From NCBI GenBank assembly GCA_050084985.1, contig JBITNC010000002.1, positions 6,696,001-6,760,000 of the forward strand: a DNA stretch of 64,000 bases, read 5' to 3'. The notes below the pieces were generated by a model. It did no database searches and was not told the DNA's origin. It saw nothing but the letters and a program-made list of their open reading frames with translations. This stretch comes from Nageia nagi (Eukaryota > Pinophyta). Both the position numbers and the translations under genes were made by a program. Shown here one piece after another: positions 34,150 through 45,584 of the stretch. Numbering within the stretch: position 1 is the stretch's first letter; the number at the start of each line of letters is the position of its first letter.

Positions 34150-36554
34150 GAAAAAGGGTATCCTCAAGGACTACCCCAACCACTGCCTGGTTCGTTAGGA
34201 CTACTCAGTCACCTCTATCATCTACTGGTCTCTCTGGTACCTTGACCTGGAGGAGTAGTGCCTATGGAGCCTGTAGGACTACCTGTATGTTGAGCTCTTT
34301 ACAACTCAGATGAACCAACAGCCCCTAAGGGAGATGCCCAAGGTGTACCACTCCTGCTAGGAAAACTTCATGACCTCTGGGTCCTGCCTAGAGATCCAAC
34401 CATGCCCTGTGCACTACTACCTGTCTAATACACTGAAATATCTATAGGCATATAAGTATCTAGAGGTATAGGATACTAAGCCCCCAGAGTAAAAGCTGGA
34501 ACACCTGTCAGCCATGTCTATACTATACTGCTATAAAAATCTTGCTGTTGATAAATGCCATGACTAAAAACTGAAGGACCACCTCTGGAAGTAGAGGCTG
34601 CTCCCAACTGATGAGCCTAAGCTCCCTGTAAAGAGGAATGAGCCTCATCTCTCTCCTATCTGTACCTATCTTGCTCAGCACTATACTTGTACATCATGAA
34701 TGGGCCTGTGCCAACTGGTGTCTCAGCTCATAAATGTCTCCTAGCAAAGCATCAATGCTAGGAACCTGTGTAGCAGGAGCCTCCTCGACTCCATGTGCAA
34801 CCTCTGGGGTAGCTCCCTCCTCACCTACACTTGTAGCCTCCTCCTTAGGAGCAGCTACCATAACCTCCTCGCTGGTAGCCTCCTCTCTCATAGCCTCTAC
34901 TCCTGTAGGCTCCTTGTCTACCTCTCCCCCTCCTGCTGCTGCACCCAACTCCTCATCAACATCGATGCGCTTATGAATGCATCGACCCTCTAATATGCCC
35001 TCTAGGCCATCATCTCCCTCCTCCCACCAGGCCCTGAAGGCCTCAGACACCCCTACATCATCCTCCCCGGTATCATCCTCCAATGATCCCTCCTCTTGAG
35101 TAGGATCTGGCTCTGTATAAACCAACGACTGTACGCCCTCTGCTAAAATAGTGCCCTCATGCTGATATGGCATTGATGGGGTAGGTACATCCTAAACTAA
35201 ACCAAACTGATGGTGCACCCATTCAAAATGAAAGTACTCCAAAAAATTAGCTCGATAGCCACTCAAAACATGTGGCTACCAAATACCAGAAAGCTCAGCT
35301 GTGAGCTCTCTCCAGATGGGATACAAGTGGTAAGGTCTGAATCTCACTTGATCTAGAATCAAGTGACTAAGCATGTGGCGATAATAGCTCACATCTCAAC
35401 GAACTCCATCCGATGGGTGAATATAAAAATCATCACGCCATCAGACTATGCTCACCTCATAATCCAAGTGACTACCAAACCCCGGCATTGGCAACCTGGG
35501 AGGATGACCCACAGCTATATGCTCATAAGCCCATGCCTGCAAGGTGATAGTAACTGATAAATATGCCCTATGCCCCTGTGAATAAAAGAATAGCTCCCTA
35601 TAAATCTGAGCTAATAATGTGGGTGCCCAAGCAAACACTGTACCATGCTACATCATATCCACAATAATGGGCAATAATGACCATAGAAATCCCCCACTGC
35701 CAGTATCAGGGAGGGCATAACACTGTACCGAACCCATTAAATATGAAAAATAGATCATCCCCTGCTGATCCTCCATCCAATACTAGTAATATAGGATACC
35801 ACCTGAAATAATCTCTAAAATAATAGTATCAACCCAAGCGGCCCCATACAAAAAAGAAATAGCGGGTAAAGCTCCTGTCCTATCCACCACAGGCAAAATC
35901 CTTTGTCCATGGATGGGGAGTCTATATAATCTATGTATATCCTCCATTGTGACAGTCATCTCGCCTATTGGAAGATGAAAAGTACATGTCACCGCATCCC
36001 ATCTATCTAACAATGTAGCCAATAAAGGATACTCCCAATGAATGCGACCCATGTGTGGACCCACTCCAAAACTAATGGACCTGAAAAAGGTATGATCTGC
36101 TAGACCTAGAAGACCTCTACCCTCCTATAGAATCGAGGGATATCTACCTCGAGGCTCAAAGACATCTCGAACCTGTATAATGTTAAAAAGGTTCAGCTCA
36201 AAAAAAATGAAAAATGGCATTTCATACTAAAACGCCAGTGTTTCTAATAAGTAAGACTCAGTCATCGGCATTTGCATTCCAAACGTCGACGACTCTGTCA
36301 TCGTTCGGCCTAGGTCGATGACCGCGACCGAACTATAAAAAATTTCACAAAAGATATAAACAAAAGCATGATTTACAAAATTCATCTGATAAAAATAATC
36401 AAAATGATTTTAAATGTCATACACGGTTTTAATTTTGGAATTAAACGGTTAAAATACAAATTATAAACAAAAAATAGAAAATAAAGTGATTTCAAAACCC
36501 CACCTCTTCCCGGATAGGTCGAGAACGTCCAGTGGAGCGTCTACGTGGAGGCAT
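34150..36554 (-). pseudogene. Antisense plant mobile domain (PMD) gene with intron
   Basis: Exon 1 (36554-36504) reads MPPRRRSTGRSRPIREE. It is followed by a GT-AG intron of 331 bases (36503-36173) with a T-rich stretch before ACATTATACAG. Exon 2 opens VRDVFEPRGRYPSIL and contains LLATLLDRWDAV, TFHLPIGEMTVTMEDIHRL and LPIHG, the hallmark of the plant mobile domain (the domain of MAIN/MAIL1 and of some transposable elements). Next come FAWAPTLLAQIYREL, an acidic Glu/Ala/Val-rich region (34694-35173) and a Gly/Pro/Ser-rich end. About eight stops break exon 2. The gene opposes the element's own transcript, so its intron would survive reverse transcription. The GC content is higher than in the surroundings. 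Confidence 0.7.
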
Positions 36555-36790
36555 GGTGATCGTAACGAATATCAATGGTTGGAAATCAATGAGATCACAA
36601 GGGAAACTCGTGCTAGCTGATAATGAAAGTGACAGCTAAAAAGAAAGGAATAAGAAAAAGTCAAAACTTTTTCTTTTTGAAACACCTGGCGACTTGAAGA
36701 CGGACGTCGGTGACTGTAACTAAACACCGATGACTTAAAGATGAACATCGGTGATCGCAACTAAAACTGGCGATTGGAAGTAAAGCGCCA
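36235..36790. repeat. GYCGRTGACT motif clusters around the antisense gene start
   Basis: Two GC-rich clusters flank the first exon. One is at 36235-36320, inside the intron (GCCAGTGTTT, GTCGACGACT, GTCGATGACC). The other is at 36685-36790, upstream of the antisense start codon (GTCGGTGACT, ACCGATGACT, ATCGGTGATC). They match the clusters in the LTR and in the leader. The upstream cluster sits where the antisense promoter would be. Confidence 0.55.
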
Positions 36791-37233
36791 CATTTGGAAA
36801 TAGCCATGAGAATATTAAAATTTTCTCAAAATAACCTTGAATTGGTCAAGAAAATCAAATACGATAAAATGTGATGTATCATTATTACAAGAGATCATCT
36901 TGAAACCCCGTTGTCGAGACAAAAGACAACACCATCAAACTTATATACTAAAGAGGACTTATACGGTACATGTGTGCTTAGACATGCAAAATGACATAAC
37001 AAAAATGTCATGCAACTATCACACAAGCTAAACACATTGTCATACCGAAAATAGTCACTTCTGAAGTATATTCAAATTTGTTTTCAAAACTACATCAAAT
37101 GTAAAATGAAAATATATTTTATCATAATTTTGATTTATCTAAGAAATTGAGTCAAAACTTATATCATAAAAAAGCAACAAAGCTTCTCATTCTATATTTT
37201 TGAAATTATCAACCGCATTTTCGGTTGATAATT

Positions 37234-37248
37234 CAAAAAGGGGCAAAA
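37234..37248 (+). other. Polypurine tract of the Tat-like element
   Basis: CAAAAAGGGGCAAAA directly precedes the right LTR at 37249, the expected plus-strand primer. Just upstream, CAACCGCATTTTCGGTTG (about 37210-37227) forms a short perfect hairpin. Confidence 0.8.
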
Positions 37249-38096
37249 TGTAGACACCTAAAAATGTCCCCTTTTTAACTAGTAAACATTGAAATAATCA
37301 TAACTCTTCGTGACAATATAAAATAGGTCTAAAAACCCTATTATTGGATAGCTCCTGTTGAGTACATGCAAAATGGGTGGTCACATGACTCTGTTTAGGT
37401 AAAATTGGCTATTAGGCGGTCATTTTAATATTGTCACAAAATTAAAAACCAGTCGCCAACAACCCAAGACAGTCACCGACGTTTTAAGGCAATCGTCGGT
37501 GTTCGTATTGTAATCGTCGGTAACTCTGTAATAGCCGAACAAGAAACCAAAATAGTGAGAGAAAGTTGAAACATTTCAACTTTCCAAGATGATGTGGATA
37601 GAGGGGTCAGTTACGACCTACGGTGGCTTTTCACTTCCTCTTACTAGCCTTTGAACATCTCACCCAAAATGTATAAATACAAGCTAATACAAAGCAAATT
37701 AGAGAGAATCTTGACCCATTTTTGAAGTAGGGTAATGCTGCCAAAATCTTGTGAGCTCATACCTTTTATTGTTTTATGCTAGTTTCAATTTAATACATGT
37801 CATACATAGATGCTTTGATGTTATTGTCTTTTGCATGTGTGTAGGATTCACAGTTTGTTCATATCAAGGAAAGAAGCAAGCAAATCAAAAACAATGAAGA
37901 TCTAATACTCTTATTTTGGCAAATGGCATTTGTAAAAGTCCCTTCCAAGGGCAAATTGTAGTTTGAACTAAAAATCAATATCAATTTATAATTACAACAT
38001 GTCTATCTATTTTACATAATTTGAGGTTCAATGAAAATTTAAGAATAATTTGTATTTCATGTTATTCTACATTCCAGCTTTATTTTCACTGCAACA
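37249..38096 (+). repeat. Right (3') LTR of the Tat-like element
   Basis: This is the near-identical copy of the left LTR, TGTAGACACC to CACTGCAACA, followed by the target duplication AAATG (38097-38101). Differences from the left copy cluster in the GC-rich patch (about 37445-37530) and are mostly C/T or A/G, consistent with decay of methylated cytosines. Confidence 0.93.
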
Positions 38097-38101
38097 AAAT
38101 G

Positions 38102-38870
38102 AATCCTAGGATGTAAGTAGAAATGCATATTAGCATAAATTATCTAATAAGATAGATTCAAAATTAAATAAAAAGATAACTAATTAGTTTAAAATGATTG
38201 TTATGGTCATTTTTTTTAGATTTACTTATACAAATGTGTAATCCATTTGCATAGAAGCAACTTGTTCATCCATACATGTACAAATTTATGGATAAAATAG
38301 TTGATGTATGGATGTATAAGAAGTTGTTTATGCTGGTAAGGACAACTTCCAAAGTCATTCATATGGAAAAAGATGACTTAAAATGGTAGGAATGACCTAG
38401 ATGGGGTAAATATAACTTGGGTGGGGTAGAAATGACTTGGTTTTTTTGGTGAATTTTTGGAAAAATTTGTAATTCTTTGTGGGTTATTTTTTTTTGTGGA
38501 CGGGGTGAGAGATGTATGATCGAGTAAGAAATGAACTTAGACATATAATGAAAAATTATTAGTAAATCAATATATATTTAGAAAACATAAACATGTCATG
38601 AAAAAATAAAACTATATAATTAAAATAGAAATACATATTAACATAAAGTAGAAAAAATATGATACTTTCTTGAAACACAAATTATGATACTAGTAAACAA
38701 ATCAACAAACATCAAAGAATTGAAAATGAAAAGAGTAACTTTAGTTGTTAGAAAATTATTTTTGGATTTTGCATGTTTAACTTGGTTTTTATTTTGATGA
38801 TGATTTTTTATTTCTTTATGATGTATATGTTACATATGTACATGAAGTTTTGTGTTAGGGTTATTATCTA
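38102..38870. other. Intergenic DNA right of the large element
   Basis: This is the continuation of the target DNA. I see no reading frame or repeat of note. The minus-strand 61-codon frame at 38359-38544 is low-complexity. Confidence 0.5.
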
Positions 38871-39500
38871 GTTTATTTATCCATTATAGTGGAGAGATAT
38901 AGTTACTACTCCTAGGGATAACTACAAATGTATAGGTGTGAACCTTAGGGAAAAGCTCATAGTAGATGACATAGACTAGCTAGCTAGATTAGGATTCTAT
39001 GATTTTGTATTTTTGGAGAAAATACAATAGGATAAGGTGTATATGAATACCCTAATTGAGCAATGGGATATGCAGAATGGAACTTTTCATCTATTGATAA
39101 GGGAGATGGCTATTACATTAGAGGATGTATATAGGATTTGTGTAGAGGGAATAGAGATTGGTAGGGATTATGTGATAGATCATGTTACAGTATTTAGCCA
39201 TATGTTTACAATGGGTTGGAGGAACATCCCTCTTAGGGGAGGCAAGATTCTATATGAGCATTATTATGCTTAAGGTATATTGTCCATATGCTATACTCTT
39301 TTGATGGTGTTCATCTCAGGCTTGGTATTGCCTGACTCATCAGGTGTTAGGTTCCCTTAGATTCTCTTACATATTGTGACATCTATGGTGGAGCATGATA
39401 TAGTGTTTGCATGGACTCCTACATTGCTCACTTAGTATTATAGGGAGCTAAATAAGATACATGTTGGAATACATAATGTGTTCAGTTGCATGACCTTGGT
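38871..39500 (+). pseudogene. Plant mobile domain (PMD) relic
   Basis: The frame around 39037-39273 reads LIEQWDMQNGTFHLLIREMAITLEDVYRI, the same PMD core as in the antisense gene at 35.9 kb. After a stop, MVEHDIVFAWTPTLLT and YYRELNKIH (about 39386-39460) match FAWAPTLLAQIYREL of that gene. Upstream, LARLGFYDFVFLEK fits the start of the domain. At least five stops make it dead. It lies outside the large element, on the opposite strand to the element's PMD gene. It may be the extra gene of an older, lost element or a host PMD pseudogene. Confidence 0.65.
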
Positions 39501-39526
39501 TCAATTTTGCTTTCTAAGTTTTAGTG

Positions 39527-39745
39527 TAAGATTTACTTTCTTACAATTAGAATAATTTATTCCTTGCAACTTTCTTTCTATAGGAGTAAATGAAATTAGA
39601 CTAGAGTAAAGTAGAGTAGAGTAGAGTATATTAAGATCATTTTTTTATGGCATTTACACATATATTGTAAGTCACCTTGTAAAATATTCAGACCCTAGTT
39701 GAAAATTAAAATGACATATCCAAATATAATCATTTTTTACACTAT
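39527..39745 (+). repeat. Dispersed repeat, copy 1
   Basis: From TTTTAGTGTAAGATTTACTT to TGACATATCCAAATA this matches 45585-45770 in the same orientation at roughly 80% by eye. Both contain a run of GTAGAGTAGAGTA-like units and are followed by CTAAGGAGTT. No coding capacity. Between here and 41340 nothing else was recognised. Confidence 0.65.
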
Positions 39746-41340
39746 TTTCATCGAAGGTGTCAAAATGATCTAAGGAGTTGGCCCAGGTCTAAGTCTATAT
39801 TTGATTCTAGAACAAATGGAATAAAAATGATAGTAGAGCATATGTGTTCCCCAAGAGTTGGTGCATACATAGAAAGAAATAGACTCCTTTTATTCTATAA
39901 GGGATAAAAATAACAAAAACTAGTTGGAGATAATGTAGTTCCATTTTCTATCTCTACTTTAAAATGAAGAAAAATTAAAATTGCATCCCAAACACACTAG
40001 TGGATAGAAATTGACATTTTTGAAAAGTTCCTAGAATTGGATAAAAGATTTATGATGGATTTTAGATGAAAATGGGTATCCAAAAATAAATTTTCATTGA
40101 AAAATATTGAGTAGACAAAAAGTTATGGCCTTTACAAGTTTTCATGTAGTTACAAGAAAATAAGGTAAAAAGTGAAAAGTTGTTAACTTTGGAAGGTTAA
40201 AATTTGAGTTTTGTTTATTCATTTTTGATGATATTTGATTCATGTTAGAAAGTTTTGAAATGAGAATCCAATAATATTTGTTTCATCCCAAATATAAGTA
40301 TTTTTTCAATTTGGTAATGGCCTAGTTATGAGTACTTGTTATTTTTGAGACTAAAAATTGTTTATGTGAAGAAATATTAATCTTTGAAGTAGAAAGAAAT
40401 GGGAAATGATACAACTTGAAATAAAAATTTGTAAACCTTTGAAAATAATAAGAAAATAAATTTTAATCATGTTAAAATCAAACAAAAATAAAGCATTCAT
40501 AACCTCAACAAGAAAAATCATTGATATGATTTCTTTCTTGCACATCAATACTACTAAGTGTGAATCTTGTTTTGGCTTGTATCCTAACATATTTTCTTGT
40601 AGCATGGTCTAACAATTTTATTGTAAGATAAGCTACATCAAGAAGACATTATCCATTATGCATGATGAATGGATACTTTGATTTGATGTCTTTCATTTAG
40701 TCCTCCAAGAATTCTTTTCCACGTTGACAATTATTGCACATTCTCTATGCTCAAATGATATATTGAAGGTATTTTCTATGGTTCTTATGGTGGTTGTGTT
40801 TTTCTAAATAGTATATTCTCCCATGTTATGTCTTATCTTACATTGTGCACTACTTCCTCTACTATCCATCATTTTTTCCTACCATTATTCTTCATATTAT
40901 ATGCTTGATTGAAAGTCCATATATTTTTCTCTCAAGTTAAGCACCCTCTAACTCATATACACATTCCAATAGAAGTTCTTATATCCTCTTCTCAAAGTAC
41001 CTTTCACACACCTATTTACCTTCCAAGTCTTACACCACTATTCATTGTTTCCATCACCCATTAATTCAGTAATTATCCATTACAATAGTCTCCAAAATGA
41101 GCCATAATAGCTTCAAGGTTTATCACATAAGAAAATCATATATTCAATTTCTTTCCATAGTCTCCAAAGTTTCCCAACATCCCACATCCATAGTCTTGAT
41201 AGGTTTCCAATGTTCCTCATCCACATTCTTCATAATCAACTTTTTGTTCTACACCAACTAAATAAACTAGTTTAGTGAGATGGAATGTTTTCTTCCCATC
41301 TAATTAACTTGAAATAAAAAAAAGGGGAGTTAAACAATAT

Positions 41341-41530
41341 CAAATGAAGAATATACCATGAGAGAAGATCTTTATAGTAGCAGTGATCACACAGTGATAT
41401 GGAAGCATTATTGCTAGAAAAGATCATATCTAATGAAGAATTTTCCAATACACAAAAAATGTCATGAGAGGATATTTTTATAGTGATAGTGATCACATAG
41501 TGATATGGAAGCACTTATGCTAGAAAAATT
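41341..41530. repeat. ~115-bp tandem duplication
   Basis: Two diverged copies share CATGAGAG, TTTATAGTAGCAGTGATCACACAGTGATATGG-type sequence and GCTAGAAAA, at about 41355-41420 and 41461-41527. GTGATCAC is itself palindromic. Otherwise the region 39750-43400 shows no gene or repeat I recognise. Confidence 0.65.
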
Positions 41531-43419
41531 CTATCAAATGATAAAAATAGAGTTCTATTTCCAAGAACAATTATGTTGAAATGATGCAATTCTTCTCAAA
41601 AGACCAAGTGCAAAAGTAGAGATAGATTTTGAAGTTCCATCCATTCACATGTAAAAAGAGGAAAAATGGAAATATTTAATCATAAGTGATCCTATTGTTT
41701 TATTATCAATACTTTATAATTTCTAAGGATATTTCAATACTCAATTGTAACTTAACAACTCACAGCTCACAAGAACTATAGTTGATCCCATTTGTGTGAT
41801 CATACCTAGTAATAGTTGATTTGATCTTCGTAAATTTTCCATAAGTTTTAAAAAAAAAAGATATTTTATTTTTCAAACCTCTTAAAAGGTACTTCAGGAC
41901 CAAGGAATGAATGAAAACTAGTTTTTGGCATTCATTCTTTGTAAAAAAGAATCATATGAATAACCTACTCCAAAACCATATTTACAACAAAGAAAATAAA
42001 GGTAGTCATACATTCTTATCAACTATCCTTTACATAAGAAAGTATTTTGTTATCTCAATGCAAATTAAATAGTAGTTTCTCTTCATGATTGCATACATAA
42101 ACTTGCATTATTGCTAACACACTCCAAGTGCATGTAATAGTTTGCAATATTGGTGATGCATTTACAATACTCATAATAAGTATAGCCCATGTATATGTAA
42201 TAGTCAGTAATGATAGCAACACGTCCATGCTGAGTTTCCCATAATAAAAACATATGCAATGATTTACAATGCTACTAACATATATTTATTGCATACATCA
42301 GTAAAATGGAGATCACTTGCTCTTATTTTCTTGAGCTTGCTTTTGATAGAGATATTGGCATACATAGTGGATCATTTACCTCTCATTTTCTCTTGTAGGG
42401 AAATCTCATGTTGATAGTGTAATGAATATCAAAAAAAAATCAAGTATGAAAGAAGCTCCTCTAGATGAAAAACTTGTTGATATACTTACATCAAAAGGAA
42501 TTTTTTAACAATGTGTACTCATAGATCATCATAGTTTATGTCTAGATAGTTGTCTTAAGAATGAAGAAGTAGAGTTTTCTTATGGATAATCATAGTCCAT
42601 GTCTTGATTAATATTTATTTAATATTATGATATCATATATAAAATAATTTCCACCTTGAAGTCAATTTTTGTAGTACCTAATAATTTCTCTAAGTTCTTC
42701 ATACATTATTTTATATGCAACACTTCTCCAAAAAAAGACTACAATTGTTCACATTCATGAGTTTAAAAATTAGCTTTATTGGAAACCTCATACATGAAAA
42801 CTAACTTCAATATCCATAATACTTCACATGACTATGTAGAAACTACAAATAATATCTTCTCAAGTGCAAGCAAAGGGAATTGGATTCATCACAAGGTTGT
42901 AACTATCATTTCCTAGTTCTTCCTAGTTGTTGAAAAGTGTTATGATGTTATTTTGTAGGACCTACATCTTTCAAAACATACACCCAAATATCATGAAATT
43001 TAAACAGTGTGCTCTCAACTATACTTATTATCTATGGTTTAAATTTCACCTCTAACTCCTTCATAGTTGCTTCCAATTCATTCTCCAAGTCAGCTTCCTA
43101 CATAATTTTTTTATGTGATTCACAGCTATCAAAAATAAGAAATTATCATTTTTTAGAGCCCATAAATTTCATAATATTTTCTCATGTTCCTTAAAATATA
43201 TACCATGTATTCATAGTGGTTTAAATTTTATATCATACCTCTTGTTAATTTTTTCTTGGCAAGTCCCCCAAGGTGGCCTCTGATGAAGATTTACACATCA
43301 ATCATAAGGTCATTTTTGTACCTGTTGTATGGAGGTTGTACAAATGTACATTAGCATGGTTTATACAATGTAAATTTGTTCTTCATCAAATATTATAGTT
43401 ATGAAATCATTTATAACAT

Positions 43420-43515
43420 GAATATAAATATGGATGCATAAGAGGCATATGAATTGTTGGATAAGATGCATGATGTAGTCATGGTTTTATGGATAGTAAA
43501 AAACATCACATAAAG
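43420..43515 (+). pseudogene. Possible PPR fragment
   Basis: One frame reads AYELLDKMHDVVMVLW, resembling the common PPR word ARELFDKM followed by VVSW. It is only one motif long, flanked by stops, and could belong to the same decayed PPR family as the fragments at 48.9-51.4 kb. Confidence 0.35.
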
Positions 43516-44442
43516 TGCATAATTCAAGATCATGAGGTATGGATCTTCAGTAAAAACTTGGATAACAATATGTTTCTTTCAATATGACATGATTTTATTT
43601 TATAAGTTACAACAATATTCAAAAAAAAAATCAATAATGAAAACCCTTTTGAGCACTATTGAACAAAGGATGATCTGAAAACTAGATTTTTGGAAGGCTC
43701 CTTGAACAAAAACTCAATTTTTGTACCTAGATATATGATGCAAAAGCATCTTAAGTGAATGATAAATCTCACATCAACCAAAAAATAAGGAATAAGTCTT
43801 GGTGTTGAGTTGAATTGGATTCCATACAAAGAGATTGAAAGACTTCAAGTGTTGGTTATCTTCATCTATTTTTCACTACAAATTGAGGTATGCTTTAATT
43901 TTCTTTATTTTTTTATATTTTTCAATTTTATCACTTCCACTTACATGATATTTAATAAATTTTCTACTATTATTCTCACATTCCATAATCTTAATTCTAT
44001 TTTCCATAATTCTTATACCATTTTAAATCCTCCATTCTGAATATAATCTCATATTTATACCACCACCATCTCCTTATCATGCATCTATTATCTATTGATC
44101 TTTGCTTCCTTCTATGCTCTTTCAATGTGTGCAAGGACACCCACACTTTTGAGTTGGGGGGAATAAAATTGCTTATTTTACCATCCTCCTTTGATGTGTG
44201 AGATGCACACATGGCTGAGTTGGGGGGAGATATGTAAGCTCTCTTCATGAATTTGCATAAAATACATATATGATTGAGTGAAGAAAATCATGAGATATTG
44301 ATGTCACTCATTTAGTCATAATAGATACATCAAGTGCAACCAATAACTTTGCTTCAAACCACCTACAATGTGAAAATATGCCTAGTTAGTTATATATACC
44401 CAATTAAATGCTTGCAATGGCTTGTAACATTAACTGCATAAA

Positions 44443-45010
44443 AGTGATAAATTGTAATTTTGTGAAGGCTAGAAAAAAGGATTATACTTATCAAAATCAT
44501 GCAAGTAGCATACCATTACAAATATGTTTAAATGTTCTTTCTAATGGTATATCAAGAATAATAAGATGAACTACAAAGATAAAGTTATATCTCCTGAAAG
44601 TTGGTAGTTTTCACTAGTTGTCTACAATTTGATAGTTGCTTTTTAAGTGTTGATAATTTTGCAAAAAATGATAAAATGCAATTTTGCATAAGTAAAATGA
44701 GAGAATTGTACTACTTCAAAATATGCAAGTTTTGAATTGTATAGAGAGATTAGAAAGATCTATCTAAATATGTGAAGAGCAGAAAAAATGAAATCATGCA
44801 ATATATGTTATAATCTCTCCAAATGAGTTACTCAACATTTTGACAAAATTGGAAATGATTGTTCGTAGTTGATAAAAAGTGATAAAAACACATTTTTCCA
44901 AAGCTAAAATGATATACTTGCATTTTCCAAAGGTAGGTATGTGATATACCATTAGAAATATGGTCAAACAAGATTTCCAATTGTGCATCAAGCAAAGTAA
45001 TGGATCCATA
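44443..45010. repeat. Three degenerate ~215-bp tandem units
   Basis: Units start near 44443, 44655 and 44878 with GATAAANNGNAATTTTG-type sequence. They share a middle with ACTT..AAAATATGCAAG or TTGCATTTTCCAAAG and a later TATACCATTAGAAATATG-like word (clearest in units 1 and 3). Divergence is high, so the array is old. No protein is encoded. Confidence 0.5.
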
Positions 45011-45125
45011 CAAAAAAATTTATAGCAATTGGAAAATGATAGCTAGTGTAGATTAACCATAACATTAATATGCATGAGGAAGTTGCACATGTGACCAGTT
45101 TTAGTTTTCATCAATCAACTATGAA

Positions 45126-45196
45126 CCAAGTTAAATATATGCTTACAACCTATTCCACATAAACCCAAATAGGTTGTAAGCATATATTCCACTTGG
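45126..45196. repeat. Long perfect hairpin (20-bp stem, extendable to 26 pairs)
   Basis: 45135-45154 (ATATATGCTTACAACCTATT) is the exact reverse complement of 45168-45187, with a 13-base loop. After three unpaired bases on each side, CCAAGT (45126-45131) pairs with ACTTGG (45191-45196). The perfect stem in otherwise old DNA suggests recent origin, a small foldback element, or a small-RNA precursor. No target duplication was resolved. Confidence 0.75.
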
Positions 45197-45439
45197 AATA
45201 AAGTTAAATGTATTGTTAAAATTTTTTGTATTAAGACAAAGAAGTTGTTTTGTAAAAATTCCTTCCCGTAGCTATATAAGCATTGTAAGATTGGGGAGAA
45301 TAATATTCTGAATACATAAGGAACACATTTTTAAGTTTCATTTTAATTTCTAATTTTATGTAAAAATAGAAGAGGCTAAGAGAAATCTATCTACTCCTAG
45401 TTGAATGAGTAAGGGCCCACTCAGATTAGCAAGGATAGA

Positions 45440-45560
45440 TAGATTTCCTCCTAGCCAAGTAGATAAATTTAGATTGGTTTGGACTAGATAGATTTAGATT
45501 AGTTTAGATTATATTAATTTAGATTATTTTAGATTAGATTAATTTAATTAGTATTATTAA
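45440..45560. repeat. TTTAGATTAG-type simple repeat
   Basis: About 100 bases are made of irregular copies of TTTAGATTAG and TTTAGATTA. It directly precedes copy 2 of the dispersed repeat. Confidence 0.6.
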
Positions 45561-45584
45561 GTATATTAGTTTTGTTTTCCATGT

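Larger units (their letters stand above)
21436..38096 (+). mobile_element. 16.7-kb Tat-like Ty3/gypsy retrotransposon, complete ends
   Basis: A full-length insertion with 849- and 848-bp LTRs, a matching 5-bp target duplication, a primer site and a polypurine tract. Its order is leader, ORF1, coiled-coil region, gag, protease, G-patch-like segment, RT, RNase H (partial), integrase, a sense extra ORF and an antisense extra gene with a plant mobile domain. The large size, the RT style (YVDDLLV) and extra ORFs between pol and the 3' LTR fit the Tat/Ogre branch, where extra ORFs are known to be common. LTRs differ at about 40 positions by eye (roughly 95-96% identity), mostly transitions. Stops, a frameshift and a deletion before integrase make this copy non-autonomous. 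Confidence 0.9.

Noticed and set aside
34734-34993. Plus-strand Ser/Ala-rich frames over the acidic region of the antisense gene
   Set aside because: They are the complement of the Glu/Ala/Val-rich stretch and carry no motif of their own.
43810-44040. Hydrophobic 76-codon plus-strand frame
   Set aside because: Phe/Ile-rich because of T-rich DNA; no signal peptide context, no family resemblance.
45440-45560. Interstitial telomeric repeat
   Set aside because: The unit is TTTAGATTAG-like, not the plant telomere TTTAGGG.
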